From UBA4466 sp963925035 (GTDB taxonomy: Bacteria > Bacteroidota > Bacteroidia > Flavobacteriales_D > Crocinitomicaceae), in NCBI GenBank assembly GCA_963925035.1, contig CAWUSK010000010.1, positions 16,580-80,579 of the forward strand: a stretch of DNA of 64,000 nt, in the 5' to 3' direction. Below the pieces are notes generated by a model. That model did no database searches and was not told where the DNA came from. It saw nothing but the letters and a program-made list of their open reading frames with translations. The position numbers and the translations under genes are program-made. Position 1 is the first letter of the stretch; each line of letters opens with the position of its first letter. Positions 1 through 8,573 of the stretch are shown here, piece after piece.

Positions 1-432
1 AATGCGCTTTATTTAGGTAGAGGAAGTTCTTTTCCTGTTGCCTTAGAAGGTGCGTTAAAACTGAAAGAAATTTCATACATCCACGCTGAAGGTTATCCTG
101 CTGCCGAAATGAAACATGGTCCAATCGCTTTGATTGATGAAGAAATGCCTGTTTATGTGATTGCAACAAAAGGAACTTCTTATGAAAAAGTAGTGAGTAA
201 CATCCAAGAAGTTAAGGCACGAAAAGGGAAAATTATTGCCATCGTTACTGAAGGAGATGTTCAGGTGAAAGAAATTGCAGATTATGTAATTGAAATTCCT
301 GAAACAGATGAAAATTTAGTTCCATTGTTGGCGACGATTCCTTTACAACTTTTATCATATCATACGGCAGTTATGAGAAATTGCAACGTCGATCAACCTA
401 GAAATTTAGCTAAATCAGTAACGGTAGAATAA
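1..432 (+). CDS. glmS: Glucosamine-fructose-6-phosphate aminotransferase (isomerising), C-terminal part
   Basis: Only the last 143 residues are present; the reading frame is open from base 1, so the start lies before the window. The enzyme makes glucosamine-6-phosphate from fructose-6-phosphate and glutamine in the cytoplasm, feeding UDP-GlcNAc for peptidoglycan and LPS. The piece is the second SIS (sugar isomerase) domain: a GRGSSFPVALEGALKLKE segment, then AEGYPAAEMKHGPIALI, and the invariant C-terminal tail PRNLAKSVTVE, whose Lys forms the Schiff base with the sugar in the family. The stop overlaps the next start by one base, suggesting coupling. Confidence 0.95.
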   Translation, partial: NALYLGRGSSFPVALEGALKLKEISYIHAEGYPAAEMKHGPIALIDEEMPVYVIATKGTSYEKVVSNIQEVKARKGKIIAIVTEGDVQVKEIADYVIEIPETDENLVPLLATIPLQLLSYHTAVMRNCNVDQPRNLAKSVTVE

Positions 433-782
433 TGGACGTTTCACTTTCAAATAAGCACAAAGACTTTTTTGAAAATGTGTTTGATATTGTTCGATTGATT
501 CCAAAAGGAAGAGTTACCTCGTACGGTGCAATCGCAAAATACCTTGGTACTCCAAAATCCAGTCGAATGGTTGGTTGGGCAATGAATGCCTCACATAAAC
601 ATTCAGATGTCCCTGCTCACCGAGTTGTAAATAGAAATGGATTATTGACTGGTAAACATCACTTTCCAAACGAGAACGAAATGGAAACTCGTTTGTCTGA
701 CGAAAACATCAGTGTGAAAGATGATAAAATTATTGGGTTCAAAAATGTGTTCTGGGATCCAACCGCTGAATTAGAATTTTAA
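432..782 (+). CDS. Alkyltransferase-like (ATL) protein of the MGMT family
   Basis: A 116-residue stand-alone DNA-binding domain of the O6-alkylguanine-DNA alkyltransferase family. The active-site motif PCHRV of true alkyltransferases reads PAHRV here (residues 61-65), so the acceptor Cys is Ala and the protein cannot take an alkyl group. ATL proteins instead bind and flip O6-alkylguanine and hand it to nucleotide excision repair (family knowledge). The base-flipping Tyr (RVTSYG, Y31) and the Arg of SSRMVGWAM (R45) are kept. The ATG lies in the overlap TAATG with the glmS stop. It converges with a small lipoprotein gene, overlapping by 4 bases. Confidence 0.88.
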   Translation: MDVSLSNKHKDFFENVFDIVRLIPKGRVTSYGAIAKYLGTPKSSRMVGWAMNASHKHSDVPAHRVVNRNGLLTGKHHFPNENEMETRLSDENISVKDDKIIGFKNVFWDPTAELEF

Positions 783-1030
783 TTTGAGTGCACTTCTTTT
801 AAAAAAAGCTGCTCGTTACCAGATACTTTGGCAAGCAATTTGATTTTTTTGTGAATTTCTTTGACCTCAAAACTATGTGAATCTCCAAAAATCATCAAGT
901 CGTGTGACTCCAATCCGATCAATCTTTCTTTCAAGGACTTTGCTTCTATGATACATTCCTCATATTCTGAAGTGCAAGAAGCTAAATACAGGCTAAATAG
1001 AAATAGCTGTATTAATAGTTTTGGATTCAT
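779..1030 (-). CDS. Small hypothetical lipoprotein
   Basis: 83 residues. The N-terminus is a lipoprotein signal peptide with lipobox LASC (Cys19), so the mature protein of about 65 residues should be lipid-anchored in the envelope. The rest is charged and probably helical (EAKSLKERL, VKEIHKKIKLLAKV). I do not recognise a family. It overlaps the ATL gene tail to tail by 4 bases. An antisense frame (861-1055) exists but lacks any recognisable feature. Confidence 0.6.
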   Translation of the reverse strand: MNPKLLIQLFLFSLYLASCTSEYEECIIEAKSLKERLIGLESHDLMIFGDSHSFEVKEIHKKIKLLAKVSGNEQLFLKEVHSN

Positions 1031-1139
1031 GTTACAAATTTATGAGGATTTTTAGAGCTCTACAAAAAATTTGATAAACGCTTGCCAGTAAATTTTCATT
1101 GAATAGTGTAATTGCTTCATTAATCGATATTGAATGACA

Positions 1140-1168
1140 TTGTTGAATCATTAAAGATCTTATCTTCG
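1140..1168 (+). promoter_or_regulatory. Candidate promoter of the SDR gene
   Basis: TTG (1140-1142), 18 bases, then TATCTTCG (1161-1168), one mismatch from the Bacteroidota -7 element TAnnTTTG. The ATG at 1173 follows almost at once, so the transcript would be nearly leaderless. Pattern match only. Confidence 0.4.
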
Positions 1169-1172
1169 CAGT

Positions 1173-2183
1173 ATGATTTATGTAACGGGCGGAACTGGAT
1201 TACTCGGCAGTCATCTATTAATAGAATTGACCAATGAGAAAAATAATATTCGCGCCATTTACCGTTCAGAAGAAAAATTGAATCAAACCAAACGACTTTT
1301 TCAGTATTATTTCCCCGAAGAATGGGACGTAAAATTCGCTCAGATTGAATGGTTAAAAGGAGATATTCTAGATGTTCCTTTTCTTCTTGAATCAATGGAA
1401 GGTTGCGATTATGTCTATCATTGTGCAGCTTTAGTCTCTTTCCATAAGAACGATTTCAATCATATGATAAAAATCAACCGCGAAGGAACTGCAAATGTTG
1501 TAAACGCGTGTTTAGCGCTGGAAGTCAAAAAACTATGTTACGTTAGCTCTACTGCAGCTGTCGGCGCTTCGTTAAACTCGGCAACTGAATTAACGACTGA
1601 AAAAACAAAGTGGAAAAATACACCGACAAAAAGTGGATACAGTATTTCAAAATACAATGCAGAACGTGAAGTTTGGCGGGGAATTGAGGAAGGGTTAAAC
1701 GCTGTGATGGTAAACCCTTGTGTGATTTTAGGCGCAGGAAACTGGAATGATAGTTCCTTAACCATCTTTCGAACCTTGGAAAACGGATTGAAATTTTATC
1801 CGCCAGGAAAAAATGCTACTGTTGACGCGCGCGATGTTTCAAACATCATGATTGCATTAATGAAAAGTGATATTCACTCTGAGCGCTTTCTATGTATTGG
1901 TTCAAATCAAACGTTTTATACATTGATGAGTGAAATTTCCAAGCAGTTAAATGTCAAAGCGCCATCCATAAAAACAGGCCGTTTCATTGTTGAAGTTGCA
2001 CGAAAATTTAGTTGGTTTTTCTCCCTTTTTAGCTCAAAAAAGCCATCAATTACAAAAGAAACTGTACAAAGTTTGTTTGGAGAAATCGCTTACAGTAACG
2101 CAAAAATTAAGGCAGCAATTGGGTTTGAATTTACTTCGTTAGAAGATACGATAGACAACGCGTTACAAGGAAGGATTAAATAA
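1173..2183 (+). CDS. NAD(P)-dependent epimerase/dehydratase, extended SDR family
   Basis: 336-residue cytoplasmic oxidoreductase-type protein. The nucleotide-binding glycine motif TGGTGLLGSH is at residues 5-14. The catalytic set is complete: Ser in VSSTAAVG (about 125-127) and YSISK (Tyr156, Lys160). The overall look is of the dihydroflavonol-4-reductase/3-beta-HSD-like branch, acting on a small alcohol or nucleotide-sugar substrate that cannot be named from sequence. It appears monocistronic: the previous gene on this strand ends at 782 and what follows is pseudogene material. Confidence 0.88.
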   Translation: MIYVTGGTGLLGSHLLIELTNEKNNIRAIYRSEEKLNQTKRLFQYYFPEEWDVKFAQIEWLKGDILDVPFLLESMEGCDYVYHCAALVSFHKNDFNHMIKINREGTANVVNACLALEVKKLCYVSSTAAVGASLNSATELTTEKTKWKNTPTKSGYSISKYNAEREVWRGIEEGLNAVMVNPCVILGAGNWNDSSLTIFRTLENGLKFYPPGKNATVDARDVSNIMIALMKSDIHSERFLCIGSNQTFYTLMSEISKQLNVKAPSIKTGRFIVEVARKFSWFFSLFSSKKPSITKETVQSLFGEIAYSNAKIKAAIGFEFTSLEDTIDNALQGRIK

Positions 2184-2184
2184 A

Positions 2185-2745
2185 CTACCTCTCTACATTC
2201 ACAAACCCTTCCTTATCTGCCGGTAATAAAACCTTTACACCTTCCGTAGTTTCACCGCTTGCATCAAAATGAAGTTTGTAAAATTATACTCCTTCATTTA
2301 CCGAAGCAGAATCCAATAAGTTACTAACACCAGCAGGAATATCTCCATTAAACTCATGCATTACATTCCCCCAGCGGTTTACAATTACAAAATGACAATT
2401 GATTGGCATGTTTGTATTGATAATGAAAAAATCATTGAGTCCATCTCCGTTTGGCGTAAAAACATTGGGAATTTCTACCAACAACGAATCATACACAAAA
2501 ATAGTTTTGTATGCATTACCGGCGCAAGCCGGATCGAACTGCCAAGCCACCAAAGTAACTACAATAGTTACTGAAGGATCAAATGTATAATTACTCAAGT
2601 TATTTCCATTCACAATCCATGCATAATTTGTTGCGTTTATAGAATTATTTGTAAAACTTACATCCAATGGTGGAGCGCCAGACATTGGATTTGCAGTAAA
2701 ATTCGCAACCGTTAAATTTACTTCATCTATAAAAACAGTAGTATC
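2185..2745 (-). pseudogene. Remnant of a T9SS type B (gliding-motility C-terminal domain) secreted protein
   Basis: The open part (2284-2685) encodes a PKD-like segment (NPMSGAPPLDVSFTNNS) and a type B sorting domain (IPNVFTPNGDGLNDFFIIN, then VNRWGNVMHEF). The frame is open upstream to 2745 (TVFIDEVNLTVANFTANP), where a stop ends it. Downstream, a TAA at 2284-2286 interrupts the motif EGV-stop-FYKLHF, and the same frame then continues to a natural-looking end (GFVNVER) at 2185. One substitution of a Tyr codon explains the internal stop. Most of the gene, including the signal peptide, is gone. Confidence 0.8.
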
Positions 2746-2750
2746 TTAAC

Positions 2751-2984
2751 TGTCCTGTCAAATGTAGTAACTCCAGAATTTTAAACTTTGATTACCCGGA
2801 CAATAACTCTGGTACGCTAGAAATTCAAATTATCAGTTTAGACGGTAAGATAAAGGCTGAATTTATAGCAGTTGACACAAACGGTGAACAATTCAACTTA
2901 AATCATCTAGATAAAGGCTACTATTTAGTTAAAATAAGACTTGACGGTCAAGTTTTAGAAACTCAAAAATTAGAGATTTTCTAA
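2751..2984 (+). pseudogene. Remnant of a T9SS type A sorting domain
   Basis: Read on the plus strand, this gives a C-terminal secretion domain: ILNFDYPDNNSGTLEIQIIS, then LDGKIKAEF, then LNHLDKGYYLVKIRLDGQV and the end ETQKLEIF. There is no start codon, signal peptide or upstream protein. Type A (Por-secretion tail) domains end many T9SS cargo proteins, so this is the last 70 or so residues of a lost gene. It lies head to head with the type B remnant; the junction is near 2746-2760. Confidence 0.75.
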
Positions 2985-3010
2985 TTGACTTAACCTTTAT
3001 TTGAAAAAAC

Positions 3011-3044
3011 AAAAGCCTCTGAAAATATACTTCAGAGGCTTTTT
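3011..3044. terminator. Bidirectional hairpin terminator
   Basis: Arms AAAAGCCTCTGAA (3011-3023) and TTCAGAGGCTTTT (3031-3043) are perfectly complementary around an 8-base loop, with T-rich flanks on both strands. It can end the plus-strand remnant and the minus-strand gene at 3063. Confidence 0.85.
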
Positions 3045-3062
3045 AGTCTTAAAATTATCACG

Positions 3063-3944
3063 TTAATCGTAAAACTCGTAATCCTGAAAACGCAAAATCA
3101 TCATAAAACCTGTACTTACTTGCTTAGTAATTACGGTTGCCAATAATTTTGACTTGCTGTTGTAGATGATTTGAATGTCTGTTGTAAAGACACCATCCTT
3201 AAATACATGCTTCTCAATTAAGTTTCCTAACTCGTCGTACCTGAATTTAAACTCCTCAATAATTCCATCTTTTCTATTGCTCGTTTTTTGAATAGAAGCC
3301 AATTTTCCATGATCATCATACGCAAAAGTATTTGTGTAAGTAGTTGAAGTCATTCGAATACGCTCAACCTTTTCAACTAAATAACCAATTGAATCATAAC
3401 GAACAAATTCATCCAAATAGGGTAAATCATAATTATTGTAACGTGTCAATTTAGATTGATCGCCATAATCACTGTATTCAATTCTTTCTTTATTGAATGA
3501 AAGTGAACGCAGGATTTCACCTAAAGAATCAATGTCCCGCTTGTATTCTTCCGCAATAATGCGCCCTTTATCGTCATAGGTATAATGAATAGATAAAAAT
3601 CCGTCTAAATCCGTTTTTCGGTGTGCAACTAATAAGTTCTGAGGGTTGTATTCGTAAATATTCCACACAGTGTCTTTCGTGCCGTCACTAGTGTTTGTTT
3701 CATACGATGACTCTAAATGTCCTTGTTGATCAAATTCATAAACGTATTTAAAAGAAGTTGTCTTCATCGCCTCTCCCGTTTTTTTGTACACATAAGAACC
3801 AACCAAATTCTTTAGCTTATTCTCCTTTACAAACGCCTCATTGAAAAATGGCTTATCGGTAAATGCATCGCCATTTCTATTGTCTAACACTTGGGCATTC
3901 GTTACAAACGATAGCAAAATCATGAATATCATCCAGCTTTTCAT
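3063..3944 (-). CDS. Secreted YD-repeat-like protein, function unknown
   Basis: 293 residues with a signal peptide (residues 1-17, ending TNAQ). The mature part is built from short repeats of the form Y-x-YD-x-x-G-x-L (YEFDQQGHLES, YTYDDKGRIIAE, FAYDDHGKLAS, FRYDELGNLIE), which resemble the YD/RHS strands of beta-sheet shell proteins. It is far too short to be an RHS toxin and shows no C-terminal toxin or T9SS domain. Likely a periplasmic or exported beta-rich protein. It stands alone between a terminator and a divergent operon. Confidence 0.7.
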   Translation of the reverse strand: MKSWMIFMILLSFVTNAQVLDNRNGDAFTDKPFFNEAFVKENKLKNLVGSYVYKKTGEAMKTTSFKYVYEFDQQGHLESSYETNTSDGTKDTVWNIYEYNPQNLLVAHRKTDLDGFLSIHYTYDDKGRIIAEEYKRDIDSLGEILRSLSFNKERIEYSDYGDQSKLTRYNNYDLPYLDEFVRYDSIGYLVEKVERIRMTSTTYTNTFAYDDHGKLASIQKTSNRKDGIIEEFKFRYDELGNLIEKHVFKDGVFTTDIQIIYNSKSKLLATVITKQVSTGFMMILRFQDYEFYD

Positions 3945-4102
3945 CCTGCAAAGGAAACAAATTGACTGCCAATTATTTTAGTAATTGATTTTTATTTTTC
4001 CACAACAATAGTTTTCACTCACAATTTCTTAATAAATAACTCCAATTCTCTCCTTTAAAATCAATGGTCTGATTATTTTTACACTCTATTAAATAATACT
4101 GC

Positions 4103-5578
4103 TTGAAAGAAATTAAACCATATCAAGTTACACTTTATGTTTTGGGAATATTACTTCTCCTTTCTCCTATTGTGTATTTCATTCCCGAAGACGGTTGGAA
4201 AATTGCCGGGAATCCTATGAAATTCTTGTCACAAGACCAGTTTTACAACCCTCAGAAACAAGAAAAAACGGACATTACTGACATTCTGTTGGCCGTTGAT
4301 ACCTCAATGACCGATATGTCCGAAAATCCTTTGTTGCAGCATAAAAATGGTTCAAATGGAGGTTTAGGAGCGCCAAACGGAGGTCCTTTGAATGAAAACT
4401 CATCCACTGAACTTCAAATGAATGACAATGGGAAGAATAATTTGCACGCGTTTTTTGAAATTTTAGATGCAGTTGCAGCATCTAAAAAGAAAATATCCAT
4501 TCTTCATTATGGAGACTCTCAAATCGAAGGTGATAGAATGACATCTTACATTCGTCAAAAAATTCAAAATCAATTTGGCGGAAATGGACCTGGATTAATT
4601 CCCGCAACAAATGTGTACAGTACAATTACTTTTAAGCAAACCTATTCCGAAAATTTCCAACGTTACGTTGCATTCGGCAAAGAAAAACTGCGCAATTCAA
4701 AATACGGAGCAATGGCCTCGGCTTCGCGCTTTACGCCAGATTATAAACTGGATAGCTTAACAAAACTAGACACACTTCCAGAAAGAACAGGTTGGATAGA
4801 AATTAGTCCTTCTGCAAGCGCATACGAACGTGCAAAAACATACAACAATGTAAAAATGCACTACAACAGTTGTATCGCTCCCACATTATTAAAAGTCTAT
4901 CAAGACGGAAACCTCATCCATGAAGAGCAATTACTAACAGACGGTGCACAGCACACAGTGAAATTGTCGTTTCCAAATACTCCAAAACTGAAATTTGAAT
5001 TCAAAGGAAAAGTAAGTCCAAATATTTGTGGATTCTCTTTAGAAGGTGATTTCGGAGTGCAAGTTTCTAACATCGGAATGCGCGGATCAAGCGGAACAGT
5101 CTTTAGATCCATGAACCAAACTGTAATGAAAAAGATGTTTGACGAGTTAAATACAAAGCTTATCATAATGCAATTTGGCGGAAACTCTGTTCCTTTCTTT
5201 ACAGACAGTGCTTCTGTTCGGAATTTTGCAAGTTTCTTTAAGAGTCAAATAAATACAGTTAAGAACCTAAATCCAGACGCAATGGTAATTGTGATTGGAC
5301 CAAGTGACATGTCAAGCTTAAACGAAGGTATTTATTCTACTTATAAATTTCTACCGTATTGTGTTGAGCAAATGATGGAAGCTACAAAATCTGCTGGTGG
5401 CGCTTATTGGAATTTGTACGCAGGAATGGGTGGATATAATTCTATGCCGTCATGGGTTGATAAAGGACTAGCTGGGAAAGATTATATTCACTTCAGTAAC
5501 GGTGGCGCAAAAGTGGCGTCTCAAATGTTCTATGATGCATTTATTACAGAATTTGCCAAATGGAAAAACAGCCACTAA
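4103..5578 (+). CDS. Membrane-anchored SGNH/GDSL-type esterase or acyltransferase
   Basis: 491 residues. An N-terminal membrane anchor (about 8-27) is followed by a low-complexity Gly/Asn linker (about 80-112) and an SGNH hydrolase domain. Block I is ILHYGDSQIEGDR with the nucleophile Ser139; a GGN motif (MQFGGNSVPFF) gives the oxyanion Asn; the Asp/His pair is in KDYIHFSNGG (Asp460, His463). SGNH proteins beside MBOAT genes normally work outside the membrane, taking acyl groups from the MBOAT protein to O-acylate a polysaccharide (compare AlgJ/AlgX, PatB). The start is TTG; no upstream ATG fits and the next Met is residue 39. First gene of a three-gene operon. Confidence 0.82.
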   Translation: MKEIKPYQVTLYVLGILLLLSPIVYFIPEDGWKIAGNPMKFLSQDQFYNPQKQEKTDITDILLAVDTSMTDMSENPLLQHKNGSNGGLGAPNGGPLNENSSTELQMNDNGKNNLHAFFEILDAVAASKKKISILHYGDSQIEGDRMTSYIRQKIQNQFGGNGPGLIPATNVYSTITFKQTYSENFQRYVAFGKEKLRNSKYGAMASASRFTPDYKLDSLTKLDTLPERTGWIEISPSASAYERAKTYNNVKMHYNSCIAPTLLKVYQDGNLIHEEQLLTDGAQHTVKLSFPNTPKLKFEFKGKVSPNICGFSLEGDFGVQVSNIGMRGSSGTVFRSMNQTVMKKMFDELNTKLIIMQFGGNSVPFFTDSASVRNFASFFKSQINTVKNLNPDAMVIVIGPSDMSSLNEGIYSTYKFLPYCVEQMMEATKSAGGAYWNLYAGMGGYNSMPSWVDKGLAGKDYIHFSNGGAKVASQMFYDAFITEFAKWKNSH

Positions 5579-6904
5579 TTGAAATTCTTTTTCAACATAT
5601 CATTTATACTCTTCATTGCTCAATTTGCAACAAGTCAAAAAGATTCTATTCCAAAGCGAAAAAATGATTCGTTGAATGCTTATGTTTTCCCTGACTTTCG
5701 AGACATGGATACCAACATGCGAAACATCTATGATTTTGTTGATTACAGTAAAAACAACTACCAGTTCTTCACAAAAGAAAGTCCAAATTTCGAACATTTA
5801 TACTTAAAACTAAATCAGCTAATAACCACCAAAAAAGGAAAACTAAATTTCTATCACATTGGCGGGTCTCACCTGCAAGCAGATATCTATACCAACGATG
5901 TGCGTGTATATTTACAATCTCGTTGGGATGGTGTTACCGGTGAACGTGGTTGGGTTTTTCCTTTCGATTTAGCAAAAACAAATAACCCTGGGAATTACGA
6001 GTTTAAATCTCCAAATACATGGACCCCATATCGAAGTGTTGCTCAAAAACCAAGTAAAGTTGATATCGATTATGGAATTTTAGGCTACGCTATTACATGC
6101 AGTGATTCAGCCATGCAAATCTACTTTAATCACGACAGAACGAAAGTTCGACCTGAATTCAATCACCTGCGTATTTTCCATAACATTGGCGAATTTCCTT
6201 TCTGGATGCATTTTGGTGAAGATGATTTACTCGTGGAAAAAATCACGCAAAACAAAGAAAAAGGATACTCCGATATTTACTTTACAGACCCACTTGATTC
6301 ATTGGATGTACAAATCGCGCGATTGCAAAAAGAAGGTCCAGATTTAGAAGTTTATGGTTTTTTAATGATGAACGATGAACCAGGAATCTCATACACGTCA
6401 ATAGGAGTAAACGGTGCTGGGCTTTATTCCTATTTGGGCAATATTCGATTTGAGGAGCAATTGAAAACCTATCCTCCAGACTTCTTCGCGTATTCCGTTG
6501 GAACAAATGACGGAAATGTTCAGTATTCGGATTTCAGACCTGATGTATATAAAAGAAATTTAGAGAAAATGATGCAAATGGCATTGCGCGCAAACCCAAA
6601 ATGCGCGCTTCTCTTAACCGTTCCAAATGACGCTTATTACTACAGAAGATATCCTAATAAAAACATTGCTCGAGAAAGAGAAGTGATTATTGAATTAGCC
6701 AAAGAATATAAAATGGCTGTTTGGGATTTATATGGTTTAATGGGTGGATTAGGGTCTAGTAAAACATGGAAGTTGAAAGGATTAATGCGAAGTGATTATA
6801 TACACTTTACATTTCCTGGATACCATTTCAAAGGAGAACTTTACATTGACGCACTTTTAAAATACATGGATCAAATGGAATTGTCTAAAAATGAAATAGA
6901 ATAA
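5579..6904 (+). CDS. Secreted SGNH-hydrolase-like protein with variant block I
   Basis: 441 residues with a signal peptide (MKFFFNISFILFIAQFATSQ). It resembles the upstream protein, but the nucleophile block reads FYHIGGSHLQAD (Ser97), so the Asp of GDS is Gly. The C-terminal block is kept (RSDYIHFTFPGYHFKG), and a GTND motif (SVGTNDGNVQ) supplies the Asn. It starts with TTG directly after the previous stop, with no gap, and is followed after 1 base by the MBOAT gene, so the three should be co-translated. I infer that the two SGNH proteins divide the transfer and release steps of polysaccharide O-acylation. Confidence 0.78.
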   Translation: MKFFFNISFILFIAQFATSQKDSIPKRKNDSLNAYVFPDFRDMDTNMRNIYDFVDYSKNNYQFFTKESPNFEHLYLKLNQLITTKKGKLNFYHIGGSHLQADIYTNDVRVYLQSRWDGVTGERGWVFPFDLAKTNNPGNYEFKSPNTWTPYRSVAQKPSKVDIDYGILGYAITCSDSAMQIYFNHDRTKVRPEFNHLRIFHNIGEFPFWMHFGEDDLLVEKITQNKEKGYSDIYFTDPLDSLDVQIARLQKEGPDLEVYGFLMMNDEPGISYTSIGVNGAGLYSYLGNIRFEEQLKTYPPDFFAYSVGTNDGNVQYSDFRPDVYKRNLEKMMQMALRANPKCALLLTVPNDAYYYRRYPNKNIAREREVIIELAKEYKMAVWDLYGLMGGLGSSKTWKLKGLMRSDYIHFTFPGYHFKGELYIDALLKYMDQMELSKNEIE

Positions 6905-6905
6905 A

Positions 6906-8573
6906 ATGGAAAGGCTTTGGAATATCTTTTCATTTGAAGTTGGTGATGGAAGTTCACTGGTTTTTACCAAGCTTGATTTTTGGTTATTTTTTCTCCTAGT
7001 AATGATCATCTTCTCCTTCTTGCACAAAAACAAGTTGGTAAGAAGTATCTTTTTGACAGCAGTCAGTGCCTTTTTCTTTTACAAAACTTCAGGACTTTAT
7101 GTCTTACTATTACTCATCAGTGTTTGGTACAATTACTTTCTAGGGAAGCGAATTCACAACGCACAGAGCGACAAAAAACGAAAGTGGATTATCGTTATTT
7201 CCGCAACATTCAACTTATTAATCCTAGGGTACTTTAAATACGCCTACTTTTTCACCGATTCGTTCAATGATATGTTTGGGACGAGTTACGAACTTGTTAA
7301 TCATTTTTCTCAATTTGGTAATGGCTTTTTCGGCGATGGCACCTTTGTCGAGAAAATACTTTTGCCTGTTGGGGTCTCCTTTTTCACTTTCCAAAATATA
7401 AGTTACGTAGTCGATATTTACCGTAAGGAAATTACGCCGGTAAAAAACTTTTTTGATTACACTTTTTTCGTAACCTTCTTCCCTCAATTAGTAATGGGTC
7501 CAATCGTTAGAGCGCGTGATTTCATTCCTCAAATTCGAGAACCTTATCAGTTAGATAAACAGGAATTCAGTTGGGCGGTTATTCAAATTGTCAAAGGATT
7601 GGTAAAGAAAATCGTTATCGCCGATTTCCTCTTAATGCACTTCATTGACAAAATTGTTTTCACTCCAGAAGCATATCCTGGATTTGTCAGCGTGCTCGCA
7701 ATGTGGGCATACTCGCTTCACATTTATGCCGATTTCTCAGGATACACGGATATTGCAATTGGACTTTCTCGTTTAATGGGATTCAAGCTTAAGCCGAACT
7801 TTAATTCGCCCTACAAAGCAATTAACGTTGCTGATTTCTGGAGACGATGGCACATATCCCTTGGCTCTTGGCTGAAAGACTATTTATACATTCCACTGGG
7901 AGGAAATAGAACAGGAAGCGTTGGTTCCTACATTGCCATATTTCTAATCTTCACCTTTCTTATCTTTATTACGCAATGGTATGAATTACTGTATATCTAT
8001 GGAGGATTGACTATTATTTATATCATTGGAATGTTCACAATAAAGGATTTCAAAAGATATGTACACCGCGATTTAAACCTCATCATTACGATGGTTGTGG
8101 GCGGATTGTGGCACGGGCCAAGTGAAAACTTTGTGATTTGGGGAGCAATGAATGGTGTTGCATTACTTATTTACAAATACTGGAGTAAAATCAGTTTTTA
8201 CGAAAACAGTAAGTCGTGGCTCACACATTTTTGGAAAATCTTTATCACGTTTAACTTTATCACGTTTACACGTATTTGGTTTAAGTTGGAGGACGATGGT
8301 TTACCATTAGTAATGCTAGATCAGATTTGGAATCACTTCGAATTTACGTGGGACTTATTCGCAAAAGTTTTGGCGACCTACGACAAAGTATTCTGGGTAA
8401 TGTTAGTTGGATTTATAATTCACTGGTTGCCGGATAACATTAAAGGATTGTGGGAAAAAGCGTATACCGCGTTACCGATTCCACTCCAAGCTGTCTCGGT
8501 AGCAATTATTGTTGTTTTGATGTATCAAGCACTTGGCGCAGAACAACCGCCATTTGTTTACCTTCAGTTCTAG
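6906..8573 (+). CDS. MBOAT family membrane O-acyltransferase (AlgI-like)
   Basis: 555 residues with many membrane helices. MBOAT motifs are present: LPVGVSFFTFQNISYVVDIY (about 153-172), HIYADFSGYTDIAIG (272-286), DFWRRWHISLGSWLKDYLY (310-328) and the catalytic-His block VVGGLWHGPSENFVIWG (His403). These enzymes move acetyl or other acyl groups across the inner membrane for envelope polymers. Between the GGNR block (332-335) and the His block there are about 65 residues, with two extra hydrophobic segments, where AlgI-like proteins usually have a short loop. Last gene of the SGNH-SGNH-MBOAT operon; its end overlaps dinB by 4 bases, tail to tail. Confidence 0.88.
   Translation: MERLWNIFSFEVGDGSSLVFTKLDFWLFFLLVMIIFSFLHKNKLVRSIFLTAVSAFFFYKTSGLYVLLLLISVWYNYFLGKRIHNAQSDKKRKWIIVISATFNLLILGYFKYAYFFTDSFNDMFGTSYELVNHFSQFGNGFFGDGTFVEKILLPVGVSFFTFQNISYVVDIYRKEITPVKNFFDYTFFVTFFPQLVMGPIVRARDFIPQIREPYQLDKQEFSWAVIQIVKGLVKKIVIADFLLMHFIDKIVFTPEAYPGFVSVLAMWAYSLHIYADFSGYTDIAIGLSRLMGFKLKPNFNSPYKAINVADFWRRWHISLGSWLKDYLYIPLGGNRTGSVGSYIAIFLIFTFLIFITQWYELLYIYGGLTIIYIIGMFTIKDFKRYVHRDLNLIITMVVGGLWHGPSENFVIWGAMNGVALLIYKYWSKISFYENSKSWLTHFWKIFITFNFITFTRIWFKLEDDGLPLVMLDQIWNHFEFTWDLFAKVLATYDKVFWVMLVGFIIHWLPDNIKGLWEKAYTALPIPLQAVSVAIIVVLMYQALGAEQPPFVYLQF

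Noticed and set aside
1120..1395. 91-residue minus-strand ORF over the start of the SDR gene
   Set aside because: Overlaps the glycine-motif coding region of the SDR gene; the sense frame is better supported.
2356..2590. Plus-strand ORFs over the type B remnant
   Set aside because: Antisense to the recognisable sorting domain; no homology visible.
3063..3944. RHS/YD-repeat toxin
   Set aside because: Only 293 residues, with no toxin domain, immunity gene or secretion marker.
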